Made by a program: the position numbers and the translations under genes. The notes under the pieces are model-generated. The model had not been told where the DNA came from and did not search any database. It was given only the letters and a program-made list of their open reading frames with translations. 64,000 bases of DNA from Lutjanus erythropterus (taxonomy: Eukaryota; Chordata; Actinopteri; Lutjaniformes; Lutjanidae): NCBI GenBank assembly GCA_020091685.1, contig CM034613.1:22480801-22544800 (forward strand), in the 5' to 3' direction. Of this stretch, positions 12,801-25,560 are shown piece after piece. The stretch's first letter is position 1; each line of letters begins with the position of its first letter.

Positions 12801-14067
12801 AGCTAAAGGGCAAAAGAAGAAGCTGCTCTTTTAGCGAGGTATTGACTCAAGGCAGGAGCATGTGAGTGACTCCCTCCACACACTCTGCTGGCCATGTGAA
12901 TCTGAGCACAAGGAGTTCCTTTATATGAAAACACCACAGCGTCACGTGTGGTTGTTGGAATTCAGCCCAAGGCCTGTTGGAAACACGAGTACTCGCTTGC
13001 AATTCACTTTAACAGCAGTGCAATCTGGCCTGCCTTCCTGCCTCTTGAAAAAAAAAAACATATATGGAAACAGGAAAACTGGAAATGTCTCATTAAGTTG
13101 CATTTGATGAAAAAGAAAATAGACTGAAAGAAACTAATAAATTTTGAGATCCAATGTGTCTAAAGACGAAGTCTAAAGATCTTGGACTGCACTTTGTTGC
13201 TCAACTTTAACCTCAAATCCAAGAGATATGACAGACATGACTCGTGAGTTTTTTTCTGTCCTTTAGACCTTGAGTCACACGTTGTCAGCCTAGTCAGCAG
13301 TTATCGGGTATCTGACCGGCTGAAACAGGCCACGCAGAACTAAGGAAACTCAAGACCTTGTCACAAGATGTGTCGCTTATGAATCAGTGTGGGTCAACAC
13401 AGAAAAAAAAACCAGGCCACTTTGTAAGGATAATCTCACAGCCTTATTTTGGGATCAAGGATGACCCCCATAAGCAAAATAGACCATGCAAACATCAGCA
13501 AGAAAGGCCATCGCCCTTAATATTAAGGTCCGAGACAGATACAAACATGGTTTATTTATCCAGAAAAGATACGCTACCTTTCATTCCCTCAGAGAAAGCT
13601 GCAACATCACGGATCTGGTACAGAGGTCCGTCGTTCCACCAGTTCATCTCCGGGATGGGTTTGCAGCGAGGGGCCTGGACAATGATCACTATGGCTCCAG
13701 CTAGCATGCCCACCCAGCCCAGCCAAAACAGGACGAGAAGCACCCAACGGGTTCGCACCCATCTAAACACAAAAGATGAGACAGAAATGTTAGGATGACC
13801 ACACCAATACCAAACCTTTTTTTTTGTTTTTAAAAGGTGCTTATAGCAACTCCAGACCAATTGTTCTTACCCTGGAGTGCCGGCAACCTGCATCAGCTCC
13901 TCTTTGGACAGGCCGGTGAATGTAATCTCGTCCTCTGGAACCTTCTGCTTGACGCTGCCATTTTTCTCTCCGCCTGCAGCCTGGCCGTCGCCCGTCATCG
14001 GCTGCTTCTCAGGGTCCAGCTCATTGAGCTCCACTTCTTTCATGTCGATCTCCGTGTCCTTATTCAT
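9812..14067 (-). CDS. slc3a2: 4F2 cell-surface antigen heavy chain (CD98hc), amino-acid transporter heavy subunit, ten coding exons
   Basis: Type II membrane glycoprotein that escorts LAT-type light chains (SLC7 family) to the plasma membrane. Coding exons (minus strand): 13871-14067, 13578-13762, 12497-12670, 12221-12324, 11967-12104, 11250-11359, 10519-10721, 10354-10431, 10045-10264, 9812-9951. Phases agree at every junction and, with one surplus base removed from exon 5, the total is 515 codons plus stop, near the usual size. Seen: acidic cytosolic N-terminus (about residues 1-66), one membrane span (about 72-95), then APRC with the Cys (about 99) that in the family forms the disulfide with the light chain, WWNDGPLYQI, a degenerate GH13 alpha-amylase-like ectodomain with GTPVFTYGDEIGLDAG, and the C-terminal end LLKFPYIG. 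Potential N-glycosylation sites NRT, NTT and NKT. The ATG at 14067 follows an acceptor at 14076-14077. Which teleost duplicate (a or b) this is cannot be told. Identity is near certain; integrity of exon 5 is not. Confidence 0.95.
11967..12104 (-). pseudogene. slc3a2: slc3a2 exon 5 carrying a one-base insertion (frameshift) in the ectodomain
   Basis: The exon is bounded by a good acceptor (CTAG before ACT) and donor (ACAA then GTGAGT). It opens in phase 0 as TAAEYWLKLGVDGI, which matches the family. After GGC ATC the sequence reads AAAGATCTC and then TGA in frame. Removing one A restores KISDLKVATGSDGWSKLQ and a phase-2 end that joins exon 6 correctly as ...NKALMGVVDG. The exon is 138 nt where 137 is needed. 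Only this exon of the ten is disturbed, so a base-calling error or a rare allele is as likely as a dead gene. Confidence 0.8.
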
Positions 14068-14352
14068 GGTTGAGTCTGATAGACAGAGGTACAGAAGGAG
14101 CGAAAGAAATGTAGATTGTCAAGTTAATTAGGCTCTTCTCCAGGGCAGAAAGGGCGTGGGCGCTGAACAGTTGAGCTCAGAAAAATTCAGTCCTGGTTCA
14201 CTGAAAAGTATCTAACTTCACATTTGAACCCGAGAGAGACAAAATGACAACATAGACTCAAAAGAAGCTTCGCATTTTTGCCATTTAAAAGCTTGACTCT
14301 TAAATTGAACTAGCTAGCTAGCTATTAGCTTATTCCTAAGCAAAGTGCTAAG

Positions 14353-14361
14353 TTTGCATCA
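14353..14361 (-). promoter_or_regulatory. Perfect CHOP/ATF4 composite amino-acid response element in slc3a2 intron 1
   Basis: The minus strand reads TGATGCAAA, an exact match to the C/EBP-ATF response element (TGATGnAAn) used by ATF4 in amino-acid starvation. It lies in the first intron, about 290 bases upstream of the slc3a2 start codon. slc3a2 and its light chains are known ATF4 targets, so the placement fits. Function here is inferred. Confidence 0.4.
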
Positions 14362-15079
14362 TTTTACTTAACCAAGTTAGCCAACATGCTATTTTAGCTA
14401 GCTCAGCTTTTCAGTCCAGTACCTGAAAAATAGCTCATTAAAATAACCTGCTGGAAAAATAACATTAGCTATTTAGAACTAAACTTTGGTATTTAGAGCA
14501 TTTTTCTTGCTGCAACAAAAATTCAAATGGACAAACACCCCTACAATTTACCCCCAACACCCCCTTCCTCTCCCCACCCCGAAACTTAGCTCAAAGAATA
14601 TTTTTCCCAACAGGGGATGAAAATGAGCATTTATCAGTGACAACCTCTGAAATGTCCCTTTAAATTACCACTTTTAAGCACAACGTTCAACATGTAAAAT
14701 AATACTTAATTCATTCATCCTACCCGGAAGTTAGTTTGCCGGTTCTTTTTGGCTCGCTGACGTTTAAATACTCGTTTCTCAAAAACTCTTGAATGAATTA
14801 GCCCCTGCCATTATTGTTTATCCAAGTATGTCGAACTAAAAATCGAAATAAATTAATAAAATTGACCTAACCGCCGTAAATATGTTTGACATGGTGTAGC
14901 GTGTCCTCTGGGAGATGATGAAATCGATCCCATCACCACGTCATCCCGTTCGCCGATACACGAGGCAACAACATGTCTCACTGCTGTATTTTACTTTACA
15001 CTCGCGACTCTGTAACGCAGTTTAACTGTATTGAATTTGTTCTGCGGCTACAAAATCGATTAAGTCGACTCATAATTAC

Positions 15080-15200
15080 CTGTAAAAGGCCAGCGTATAG
15101 TCCGTGTTTCTCTCTTTCTTAGTCGTTTATCCTCTTTGCTGTGTTCTGTGTTAATCCTGTTGTTGACTGGAGCCTCGCGCTGTATTTGTAGTTGCACTGT
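15080..15200 (-). promoter_or_regulatory. slc3a2: Probable slc3a2 non-coding first exon and promoter region
   Basis: On the minus strand a good splice donor (TTTACAG then GTAATT) ends at 15080. It could join the acceptor at 14076-14077 just before the start codon, giving a first intron of about 1 kb. The upstream limit and transcription start are not visible; 15200 is nominal. A second possible donor (GG then GTAGGA) lies near 14725. Inferred from splice signals only. Confidence 0.4.
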
Positions 15201-15525
15201 TTTCCCTGCCCACATATGATGACGAGCCAGTTTCTCCCCACCCCCACCGCTCTGTGTCTGTTTCACAACCACACGCTAAACTCATTAAACTACGAGCTGA
15301 AAACAAAATTCAAAACCCATTTAATTGTACCACAATCCTGTCAAAATGTCTCTTCTATTCTTATGAGCACGTTTATTGATACAAACATCACAAACCCTGC
15401 ACACTGTCTGTACTGTATATAAACACGGATGTATGTTCTGCACATAATCACTCAAATCCGTCAAATATCTTTATGTTGCATTTACCGGCTGATTGAAGGC
15501 ATGTACAAACGAAAAGAAAACACAG

Positions 15526-15835
15526 AAAAGCACATAATCACAGACAAAAACATCAGAAATATGTAGAAAAGCCAATAAACACAGACAAAAACATCAGAAA
15601 TATGCAGAAAAGCCAATAAACACAGACAAAACACATTAAAAATATATAGAAAAGCCAATAAACACAGGCAAAAGCATTAAAAATATAAAGAAAAGCACAT
15701 AAACACAGACAAAAACATTAGAAATATATAGAAAAGCCAATAAACAAAGGCTAAAGCATTAAAACATATAGAAGAGTCCATAAACACAGACAAAAACATT
15801 GCTAAATATATAGAAAAGCACATAAACAGAGAAAA
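15526..15835. repeat. 41-bp minisatellite, about eight copies
   Basis: Monomer begins AAAAGCCAATAAACACAGAC and continues AAAAACATCAGAAATATGTAG, with copies at 15526, 15567, 15608 and onward, diverging to the right. Confidence 0.8.
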
Positions 15836-15932
15836 ACAAGACAAAAGTAGGTCGATGGTATATAGAAAAGAAAACTTTTCAAAAGTGCATGTGAGATAAA
15901 TAATAACACAATGACACAATCATATAACATTA

Positions 15933-15995
<63 letters not shown>

Positions 15996-16022
15996 TGTGT
16001 GTGTGTGTGTGTGTGTGTGTGT
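15933..16022. repeat. (TA)n followed by (GT)n
   Basis: Compound dinucleotide repeat: TA to about 15986, then GT. Both parts are prone to unusual DNA structure. Confidence 0.85.
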
Positions 16023-17497
16023 ATTTATTTACAATTTACAGAATCATTTCACTTGTAAATAGACGTTGTATGTTGTGGTCAGTGTTATTTATATATATAA
16101 ATAAATATATATATATGTATATTCATAGAAACCTGTTTTTCACCTACTTGTTTTACTTACTTAATTCTATATAATTATATACATATACATATTAAATATA
16201 AATGTTGTCTGTCTGTTGGCACTGTGTGGCACTGAGAGCAACTGGAAACCGGAGTCAGATTCCTTGTGTGTGTAGACACATGCTTGATACTGATTGTGAT
16301 GTTTACTTTGCCCGTCTTCACACGGCATCAACCTTTGCTTCAGTTTGTACAACAGACAGGAAAGTCACTCTGCCCGAGGTGTTTGTGTTTTCATTTGTGC
16401 AAAACCGTCATCACTCGGGCTACAAATAGGGGCTAAAGGAGACGGAGATGGAAGATGGTTGCCTTCGTGACCTTTAAAATGAAAAAGTAAGTTATTGCGC
16501 TGCAAAGTCCTTACGATACAGCAGCTTATTTTAGACTGAAAAATATTCTGTTAACAATAACCAACAAATTCAGCCTGGTTGTGCAAGCTCTTCTTCAAGA
16601 TAATTTAATCGGTTGCACAATTACACTGATGACCAGTTGATGGATCGATTGATGCCTCCTGCTGAGGCCTTTAATCATTTCATTAGTGGAGATTGCTGCT
16701 CTGTTTCTCATCACACCACTCCCCTCTTACTGTTTTACCACGCAGACCTCATTTCCCACCAATTAACAACTGTGACAAACGCTCACTGAGTAATCCACTC
16801 AGTCTGATATGATCATGCTCACACTCTAATGCTTACCAGTACAGCAAAGTAAAGAAAAGAAAAGAAATCCCTCCCAGGCTGAATTTTAACTGCATGACTT
16901 TCCAGTTCTCTCATTCATACTGAACATTAACAGTAAGCAAATTATTAAAATATACATGCATGCACTAATTGTATCGGAGTACTTGATGGAAATCAGACAG
17001 CGAAGACTCAAAATTTCAGATTTTTGAGCCCAACTTAAATTTTAAAGTTTTGGAAAAGTTTTACCAACTTCTAATCTTTTGTTGAGATAATTTACTTTTC
17101 TTCTTTGGATAAACTTAACGTTTTGAATTTTAGAAACTCAAAACATTATATTTAAAAAAAATATAAGCTAAGATAAGATAAACTTACAGATAGAAAGGGG
17201 AGTGAATGACAATAGAATATGTGCAGAATAAAGATAAAATAGAAAAAAAAGATATGTATCAGAATTAAGAAATATAAAATATAAAGTACTGATAACATTT
17301 TGACAAAACTGACATTAAAATTAAATGAAAGAAACAATGTAAACCATGTTGCCTTGCAGAGGCAGATCGCACAAAGTAAATGTTAAAATATTAATATTTA
17401 CAAATAAAATAGGTTTGCAGCTCACTGTGACAATTTATGATTTTTTTTCCAGTTTATAAAACACAAAGATTCAAGTTTATCTAAAGAAGAGTATTAT

Positions 17498-17500
<3 letters not shown>

Positions 17501-17562
<62 letters not shown>
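17501..17562. repeat. (TG)31 microsatellite
   Basis: Uninterrupted TG dinucleotides. Confidence 0.9.
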
Positions 17563-17565
<3 letters not shown>

Positions 17566-18476
17566 AAAAATAGCTCGTCTATTCCAATTTTAAAATGTCA
17601 AGCTGTTGTCGTTTACATGACTGCTGCTGATTCATGTCTACATGCAAGATTAGAATGAAGGTTACCCAAGTTAATGTTGACGATCGCTGATATTAAATCA
17701 TAACGTTGTCTGTTGTATTAAAGGGGACGTTTGTGCTCAAATGATCTACAAAAAAACACAATGTCCTCCTGTCCGTGCCTGCGCTCGGAGACCCTCCCCA
17801 GCTGTTGTTGACCCTCATAGAGTTACAGTAAGCAGACTTCTAGGAAAAGCACCCACAAAATCTCTACGTCCAGTACTGTACACAAAGTGCTGTGGTGTGT
17901 TTCGGGCGAATGAGAATGTTGTTGTTTATCTCAGTGAGTAAACAACCCAAGTCCTGATGGTTATTTATGTATATGAACGCACACGAGCACTGATATTGCT
18001 GCGTGTAAATAACACTCATATTTTTTCAGTTTCTTAAGTAAACAAATGCAAAGACAAAAGCTTTTCATTATTGATTAACGTTAATGATGTGGCTGATATC
18101 TGCTTTTATCTTCCTACACTTATTTATTTTTACTTCCAACCCCCTCCCAGATGTGTACACTGTCGATTTGTCCTTTACCCTTCCTGTTTTCTTTCTGTCT
18201 CACCTCCCACCCCTCCACCACCACTTTACTCTGGCGTGTTGTGCTTGTTTTGTGCACCTGTATGTTTTGGTTTGGCCTCTAACCGCTTCCCCTGAGGGGT
18301 TTTAAAATGAAGCAAAGTTTTTCGATAGTCCATAACAGAGCATATAGGGCTGGGCGATAGCTGAAGAAGTTCAGGATAAAATGTTTATTTTTGGACGATA
18401 TGGATCTTTTTAAAAGACACAGGAAAAAAGGTTCATTTTAGTTCATTCAGTTTAGGCTAGCTGGTTCTCAGATATG

Positions 18477-19866
18477 GTTGGTCTGTGGACAGTTGTCCCT
18501 ACAAGTGTTTCCTGTGGGTCTCCTGCAAATAAAAGGATATTCTACTATTATTTATTTTACCAGAAATACTGTTAATGAAGCAACTCAAGCTTCACCCTCA
18601 ACCTGCTAACTTGTCAAGTTACCAGGGGGACACACAAGTCCAGTAACCTCATTTACTGTGCCAGGTTTTAGAGAGCTATGCAACGCAGTGGGACTGGCAG
18701 TTCTTCCAAAAAGTAGAACTGGAAACTTCATCCGATGACGAGTGTGTGATGTGTGTGTGTGTTCTTCTAACTTGTTATTTTAGCCACTTTAAAAAAAAGT
18801 TCACCTTTAACAAATTCAATATAAGTTAAGTGTTTGCTATATTTAAGATATTTTCACCACCATCGGACAGCCTTTTCTGACAGGAAACTGCCATTCTGTA
18901 AGCCAAATATTGCTCTCTCTCCAAACCAACCAAACTCCATTGGCAAAATCAATCATTTTACCTTGCAGCACACAGGAGCTGCTGCTCTACTGCTGCCGCA
19001 ATCTGTTACTTTATTTGTGTTATTGTGCAACTTGTGTGAGTTTTAAAAGGATAGTTCGTTTCCCCAAAGTCAAACACCCAAAAAACTAACAGATCAAGGC
19101 AAGTGTGGAGCAGCAGCCACTGTGTTCTGCGAGGTAAAATGACTAATTTCGCCTATGGAGTTTGGTTGGTATGCAGAGAGCAACATTTGTCAGATAGAAT
19201 GGCTGTTTCCAATTGTGAAAGGCTGTCTGACGGCAACACAAAGGGGTGGAAATATTCTAAATTTATTGTACACTTGGACCGATGTTGATTTTTAGGTGGC
19301 TAAAATACCTTTTGTTGCTGACCCTGTCATTCTGACCGTGAAAGTGATTATCTATATGACAAATAAAGCACATTTTCACTCAGTTTTACTTTATTCAGAG
19401 TAATTTTTTAGACTATTTTGTATACCAGTGTAAGAAAACTGGCTAATAACACCCCAGTTGATGGTACTGTGGTCTGTGAACAATTGTCCTTACAGATATT
19501 TTCCATTGGGCTTCTGCGAATCAAAGGATATTCTTATCTATTATTTGTTTTACCAGGAACAATGCTACTGAGAGGATGCATGTTTATTCTAATCTCAGGT
19601 TTCACCCTCACCCTATATAACTTGTCACATGTAATGCACACAGCTTACTATGAATACATTCACAATAACGTGTCTGTAACTGCAGGCCTTTCTATATTTG
19701 GGTCTGAGGCTGCTGTGTGTCTATTTGCAGATGAGTGACATTACAACCTGTTTCTGTGTCCATTAACCTCATTTTTTTTGTGCCAGGTTTTTTGGAGCAT
19801 CGTGAAACACGATGGAACTGGCAATTCTCCCAAAATGTAGAATTGGAAACTGCATCTGATAAGGAG
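18477..19866. repeat. Direct repeats flanking the foldback element
   Basis: A segment at 18477-18735 recurs at about 19460-19866: GTCTGTGRACARTTGTCC, CAAAGGATATTCT/AAAAGGATATTCT, TTCACCCTCA, GTGCCAGGTTTT, and GGAACTGGCAATTCT-like then GAAACTKCATC. The copies sit on either side of the palindrome. Confidence 0.65.
18776..19306. mobile_element. Foldback (palindromic) MITE, copy A
   Basis: The two halves are reverse complements around about 19050. Left landmarks are TTTTAGCCAC, GGACAGCCTTT, CCAACCAAACTCCAT and ACACAGGAGC. Right landmarks are GTGTTCTGCGAGG, ATGGAGTTTGGTTGG, AAAGGCTGTC and GTGGCTAAAA. Two more copies lie near 57.2 and 63.5 kb. Confidence 0.75.
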
Positions 19867-22800
19867 CATTTAGACATGACGGAGAGGAAAATAAGACCGT
19901 GCCATCTCTAGACAACCTCAAACACACACCATCTGTTTCTGCTTTTATCTCCGCCTGTTGATCACATGTGTGTTTGGCTGAGTTGGGTTGTAACGGAGCT
20001 GTTGACTGTTGGCTGACACTGCACTTCATCCAGGAAGCATGGTGGACAGAAACACAGTGAGGAAAAATAGTAAAGGGGTGTGCTCTGTCTCTTATTTACT
20101 CCTCATTCCTCCAGTGTCTTCTAAGCTTTCATATCACAGACTAAAGCCAATAAATGTTTGAAGGATTGGACAGAAGAAGATTTGGGAAAAAACAAGGAAA
20201 GAGGAAGATACAAACAAGAGTAAAGAGGAGTGGCCAAGAAAGAAGGAGGAGCCCGAAGGAGGGGAAAGGGCAGAAAGATGGAGAGGTGGAAGGAGAAGGA
20301 GGGAGAAGGAAGGAGGGGTGCGTAAACATGTTTATGAGTTGAGGGTGCAGCAAAAATTGGAAGGGAACATGGCCACAGGCGTATTAACGGAAACACAACA
20401 CTAAGCTACAGCAAGTCAGATTTTTTTTCCACTAGGCTGGTTTTTTCCCACATGTTGTCTGAGACCTGCTGAGTCATCAAACCTCTAACAACCAGGATTT
20501 GAAACTTGAAGTGACACCGCATTGATTCACATGTTTTTCACACTAACAGTGGAGATAAGTTTGCAGAAGACACTGGTGATGAAATCATTCACTCAAAGAC
20601 CAGTTCTGCTGTGAAGCCGGCGTACTTTGTTCATGTTTGGCAGTAGAGGAGGGGAGAGTATCACTGAATCCATCTGCAGGACTGCACACACACAGGGAGA
20701 CATAGAAAGGACAGGGAGACAGAGAGGAAAGGAGGGCAAAGTTGCTGCATAGTTTTGCCTGTTTTTATTTTCTGAGGCAGGATGGGGAGCGAGCAGGGAT
20801 TACTGTACACTACCTTACACTGGTGGTTCAGGGTCACACACAGACATGACAGCTCACTGCAGGTTTCAGACACAAAGACATGATCACACAAAAGTAGACT
20901 GAATAAATAAGAGGAAGCTGTCATTTTTTTTAACAGTGTCATTCATGGCTGATTCTATCTGTGAGTAAATCCAGATGTTAAATTAAGCAGAACTCTGTTG
21001 CATACTTTAAAAACTATTCTCTGTTTAATAAATATAAGTTTATTGATGTAAACCAAAATTAAATAGAGTTTCATCCGTATGAACCGAAATTGAAACAGAT
21101 AAAAAATAAATATGAGAAGCAGGGAGAAAACCATTAACTTTCAGCTGCTCTGTATTCCTAAACAAAATGTAACATTGTTTTCTAACTAACTAAAATGTTA
21201 ACAAAGTATTACATTGTTTGCCAGCTCAATAAAAAGTTAACAAAACATTACATTAGTAGCAAAAAAGAGACTGTCTGGCAGACTTTTACTAGAAAGAAAG
21301 AAGAAACACATCATACACCTCAACTAACTGAAGTCTGTCCTTCAACGTTCTTTGAGGAATGTGATGATTTTGCTCAGTCCATCCCAAAAAACAGCTGGCA
21401 ACAGCTTCTAGGTTTATAGTAAAAACTAAGCTGAGGTTAAAGAGAGGTTTAAATTAAAACTTTTTCAGTTTTAAGATACTTTTAAAGTTTTGTGCAGCCT
21501 CGTTTAAAGTTAGGCCATTATTTAATCAGTTTTAAAGATGAATCCTTGTTTGTGCAGCTCAGTAAAAGTTTCATTTTAATGTCGCCTGCCGTTCCCTGTA
21601 TTGTTCTGTAACAGAACCAGAGTAGGCAGGGCTGGAGGGACACACACAGGGCCTCTCACTTTAAATCCTTGTCTGATCCCTCTAAGACAGTTTATTTTGC
21701 AAGACAGCGTGAGCTTGGGAAAGAAAAAAAAGGAACAGCAGAGCAGACCTGGACCAGTTCAGACCAGTTTGGCTGAGGTCTCTGCTTTCATCTCATTGTT
21801 TTCAGGCTCACTGCACAGTGGAGCCCTGCAGCTCAGACTGAACCTGTGCAGAGGGAAACACTGACTTTCATTTAATCTATAAAAAGATATTAGATTCATG
21901 TGTCTTTTTGAACCTGTATTCCTCTGATATGTACAGTCATATACAGGATGGTAGTGTCTCCTGTATTTCTGGTGCGCTGGATATAGTTTGAGAAATGTTA
22001 GAAAAAAGAAAAATCCGTATGGTGCACTGATATTTAGAGAATAACTTAAGAAAAAGTTCTGAGTGGAACATTTCATAGAGGAAATGTAGACTGGGATGAA
22101 ATTTATATATATATAATTTATATCTTAAACATAAACATAAACTTTAAAAATAGTTTTTTAAAGATTTTTTGGGGGAAAGGGTTTGTTAAGGGGGTTGAGG
22201 GGGAAAATGGGTTCAATGTTCAAAATGTAATCAGCAGCCTGCTGTGTTGTCCAAGTTTTTGCTGCTGCGATAAAAAATAAGCGATAATAACTAAGAGTGG
22301 GTGAACTTCAAAGGGACTTTATCATATTGTGTAACATTATTGCTTTATGTTCACTTCCACTGATATCTCTGGTGTATTGCAGGTGTACAGTACATTAAAC
22401 CAGTCGGTACAGCAGTGACATGCTTCGCTGATTGTACATTTTACTACCTTTTCTACTTCTTCTTCCATTTGTCTTTCAGTCTGTCAGTAATCTATTACCT
22501 CCTGCTCTTTTTTTCTCTCTCTTCTTCTGTCTTTCTCTTTACATGAGAATGCATGGCCTAGTTTTCTCTCACAGACAAAGGGGAGACTGTTCAGAGTGGA
22601 AAGCCTCTCTCTCTAACTCTTTACCGGCATGAATGGAGAGCGAACACAGACAGAGCAAACACTAATTATTTCTCATGTTAGTCCAGTCACCACAGAGAAA
22701 CGTCAAAAGAATAAAACACACTGAACACAGTAATGTGTGTGGGTAATATCCTGCTGATAAGACATTCTTTTCCATTAAATTTCATGACAAATTAATTAAT

Positions 22801-23060
22801 ATCTTTTAAACTGTAGCATTAAGTTGTCATACATTAGACAGACAGTATTCAGACCATCTTTTTGTACTATTATTCTCTCCTTTTCACTCTCTGAACCTTG
22901 TTCCCTCCTCTCAGCCCCTTTTTCTCACCATCTCTGCCACCGCCACCGTCGGCGGGAAACAATGGCTGTGTTAACGTTACGTAAGAATGCTCCTTTCTGT
23001 GACAAGAATTTCAAACAGCTCACATTGAGCCTCCTCTTCCTCTTTTAGGTCCTCCCGGTG

Positions 23061-23132
23061 AGCAGAGTGGCGCAGCGGAAGCGTGCTGGGCCCATAACCC
23101 AGAGGTCGATGGATCGAAACCATCCTCTGCTA
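23061..23132 (+). tRNA. Initiator tRNA-Met (CAT)
   Basis: A 72-nt cloverleaf: acceptor AGCAGAG pairs with CTCTGCT, and the anticodon arm is CTGGGCCCATAACCCAG with anticodon CAT. The three G:C pairs in the anticodon stem and the A1 start mark it as the initiator. The A-box (TGGCGCAGCGG) and a T-loop with ATCGAAAC are present. A TTTT terminator follows at 23133-23137. No CCA is encoded, as expected in eukaryotes. Confidence 0.95.
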
Positions 23133-23239
23133 TTTTAAACAAAATGTTCTCTCGTTGTCATAAATATGTCTAAACACAAACTGTATCTATTCCCTATCCA
23201 CATAAAGTCATCTATATGCTTCCCCACATGACGCACACA

Positions 23240-23700
23240 AGCATTCCTTACAGGTTTCTAGTAGGGAACCTTCCCACAACGTTCTAAGAATGTTGCACAA
23301 AAATGTACAGACTGTTCAAGGACTGTAACCTTTAAATTATATTATTATTATTTTAAAAAATTGTAGCTGTTGTAACATGTAACGTTTAGAGGAACGTTCC
23401 TGTAACCACAATGTTACTTTTACATCAGAAAAACTTTAGTTTTTAGCATCCAGGGAAACGTTCAAGTAACGTTTCCTGAACATTCAACATACCCTCACGG
23501 AAAGTTCTGGAAATGTTACCGAAACGTTGGCAAAGTTACGATTTTAACTTCCAGGCAAAATTAAGGGAAAACATTCGAGTTACCTTTGCAAAATATTAAA
23601 CTAACTCTCCCATAATGTTCTGGAAATGTGACCATAACATCAGTTTTGCAGTTATAACTTTGAGGGAACATTAAATGTTCAAGTAACCTTTAAGGCCTTG
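23240..23700. repeat. Degenerate tandem repeat built on AACGTT
   Basis: Recurring units such as AACGTTCTAAGAATGTT, AGGAACGTTCCTGTAAC, GGAAACGTTCAAGTAACG and TTCTGGAAATGTTACC. Many are themselves palindromic. Confidence 0.55.
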
Positions 23701-25254
23701 AGAGGGATTTGACTGCATGATGTCAAACTCAGATTCAAGGATGTTCAGAGCGCTCCGACCTTAATAAGATCATATTCTAGAGGAAAGCTGGGAAATAACT
23801 GACGGCTCGGGAAAGAGGTGGAAACGATTGTCGCACAAAGTGAATGCACAGCTGGAACTTCCTGAGCGTTACTGTAAAGTCTGTTGTTGTTCTCTTTGTT
23901 GTATTGTCTCAAACAGGGTAAGGCCCCAAAACCTTTATGTTCTTATTTTAGCTCTGACACAGTTATCAGAGAGATATAATCAAAATTCACTGAAATATTA
24001 GGCCTATACGACGGTCATTACAGTTTACAGTTTTTCTTTGCGATTGCTTGCACACTAAAATTCAAAATGACACCCAGATGTGCACATTTTCATTTTTCAC
24101 GCTTTTTGCAAAACACTGAACACACTGTTTTTCAAATCACTAAACACACTAATCTACATTAGACACAGAAATCTAACATGATGTCACTTCTTTTCAAAAT
24201 AAAACACAATTCAAACAGTGCTTAACTGTAAACCCTCCTCCCTGATAAAGAGCCCTGTTTTCAAAATCATGCTTCAGCAGCAGCACAAAACTGAAGTAGA
24301 AGTTCACTGTGGAAATTACATGACCATTTAGCGCCCCCCGAAGTGTTCCAGTGGTAACTACACAGTGCAAAGACGAAACTGATGATTACACATATCATGA
24401 CACATTTAAGTATTTTTTGTGACTCTTTCTTCAGTTCTAATGAACCGTCATTCATATGTTGCTTTTCAGGTAAATCCACACTGTAAATCGAGTTCACCTA
24501 ACTCAGTTTTTATCAACTTGTTATTAACACTCATTTTAAGTCACTCATAATAAGTTACTGGTACTTTGAAGTTGAAAAAGCTCAGTGTGCTTGAGTTGGG
24601 TTCACTTAAACAAACCAAGAACTTAGATGTTGTGCTTTTTTCAGTGGTGAAATGTAACTAAGTACATTACTCTTGTTCTTAAGTTAGAATGAAAAATGCC
24701 TTGTTTCAAACCATCCAGTTACTGAAAGTAAAAAAAACAGACTCATCTGGTCTCTGTAGAGCCTGTTAGTCTTTATTTAGATCAGGGCTGCCCAAACTGG
24801 GGCGCCCGGACCAAAGTTGGCCCACCATAATGTTTGATTCGGCCCACCAGATGTTTTCTAGCTTGAGTATGAATATATAAATTGTTATTGATGCTGTTTT
24901 ATTTTTGTCTGTCTCTCTCACCTTTCCAGTCTACCTTCACCTGTTTTGTTCAATAGAGGCAAAAGCGCCAAAAATAATATAAAGTTAAAGTTAAACCTGC
25001 CTGTTGGACGTCCTGGAGCAGCTCTAATCCTCAATCTAATGATCCACAACAAGGTCAATATCAATATTGTAAAATAAAAATAAAACTGTGCAAGCGCTCG
25101 GCCAGCACCTCCTGTGTTTGGCTGGCGTCCGACTGGTGCCTGAACTTGCTGCAACGTTTTTTGGGGGGCTAAGCCTGCCATGTAATTTTGATGTCTCAAC
25201 CATGAAACACGAAATTGTTATAACTTTAGTATATATGATATGATGTTTTTGTCT

Positions 25255-25560
25255 TTGACATACTCCTCCAAGGAGGTCGGCCATATCCAACTCAAATCTG
25301 GTCAGAAAGGCCTTAACACCATTGCAATGCTACATTTTGAAGATCTTGACGTGCCATGATGGCACAGCGAAGGTCAATATTTCGCCAGAACACAGGAAGT
25401 TGCATAAACGCCACTGACTGGCAACAGGAAATCACATGTTTTAGACTTTAATGTGCTCCTCTAAGCAGGCTGACAATATCTTACTCAAATCTGGTTTGAA
25501 AGGACTCAGGACCATGGTAATGTTGCACTGAGAAGATCCTGACGTATCGTCAAATGGAGT
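25255..25560. repeat. Two diverged tandem copies (about 190 bp) of a dispersed repeat
   Basis: Both contain ACTCAAATCTGGT, GAAAGG, CCAT(T/G)G, a TGCA/GC block and AGATC(T/C)TGACGT. Confidence 0.6.

Larger units (their letters stand above)
16023..23060. other. Intergenic stretch, no gene recognised
   Basis: Contains (TG)n, the foldback element at 18776 with flanking direct repeats, a purine-rich tract at about 20150-20330, and AT-rich DNA. A possible donor site at 16487 (AAAAA then GTAAGT) has no supporting coding sequence. Confidence 0.6.

Noticed and set aside
13358..13798. 146-codon plus-strand frame
   Set aside because: Antisense to slc3a2 exon 2, whose minus-strand reading is clearly CD98hc.
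15526..15835. Possible CRISPR-like array
   Set aside because: The units are head-to-tail without unique spacers, in a vertebrate genome; it is a minisatellite.
15677..15919. 80-codon minus-strand hydrophobic frame
   Set aside because: Translation of the 41-bp minisatellite.
20121..20396. Frames on both strands in a GGAAGA-rich region
   Set aside because: Same purine-bias effect; no splice context or family match.
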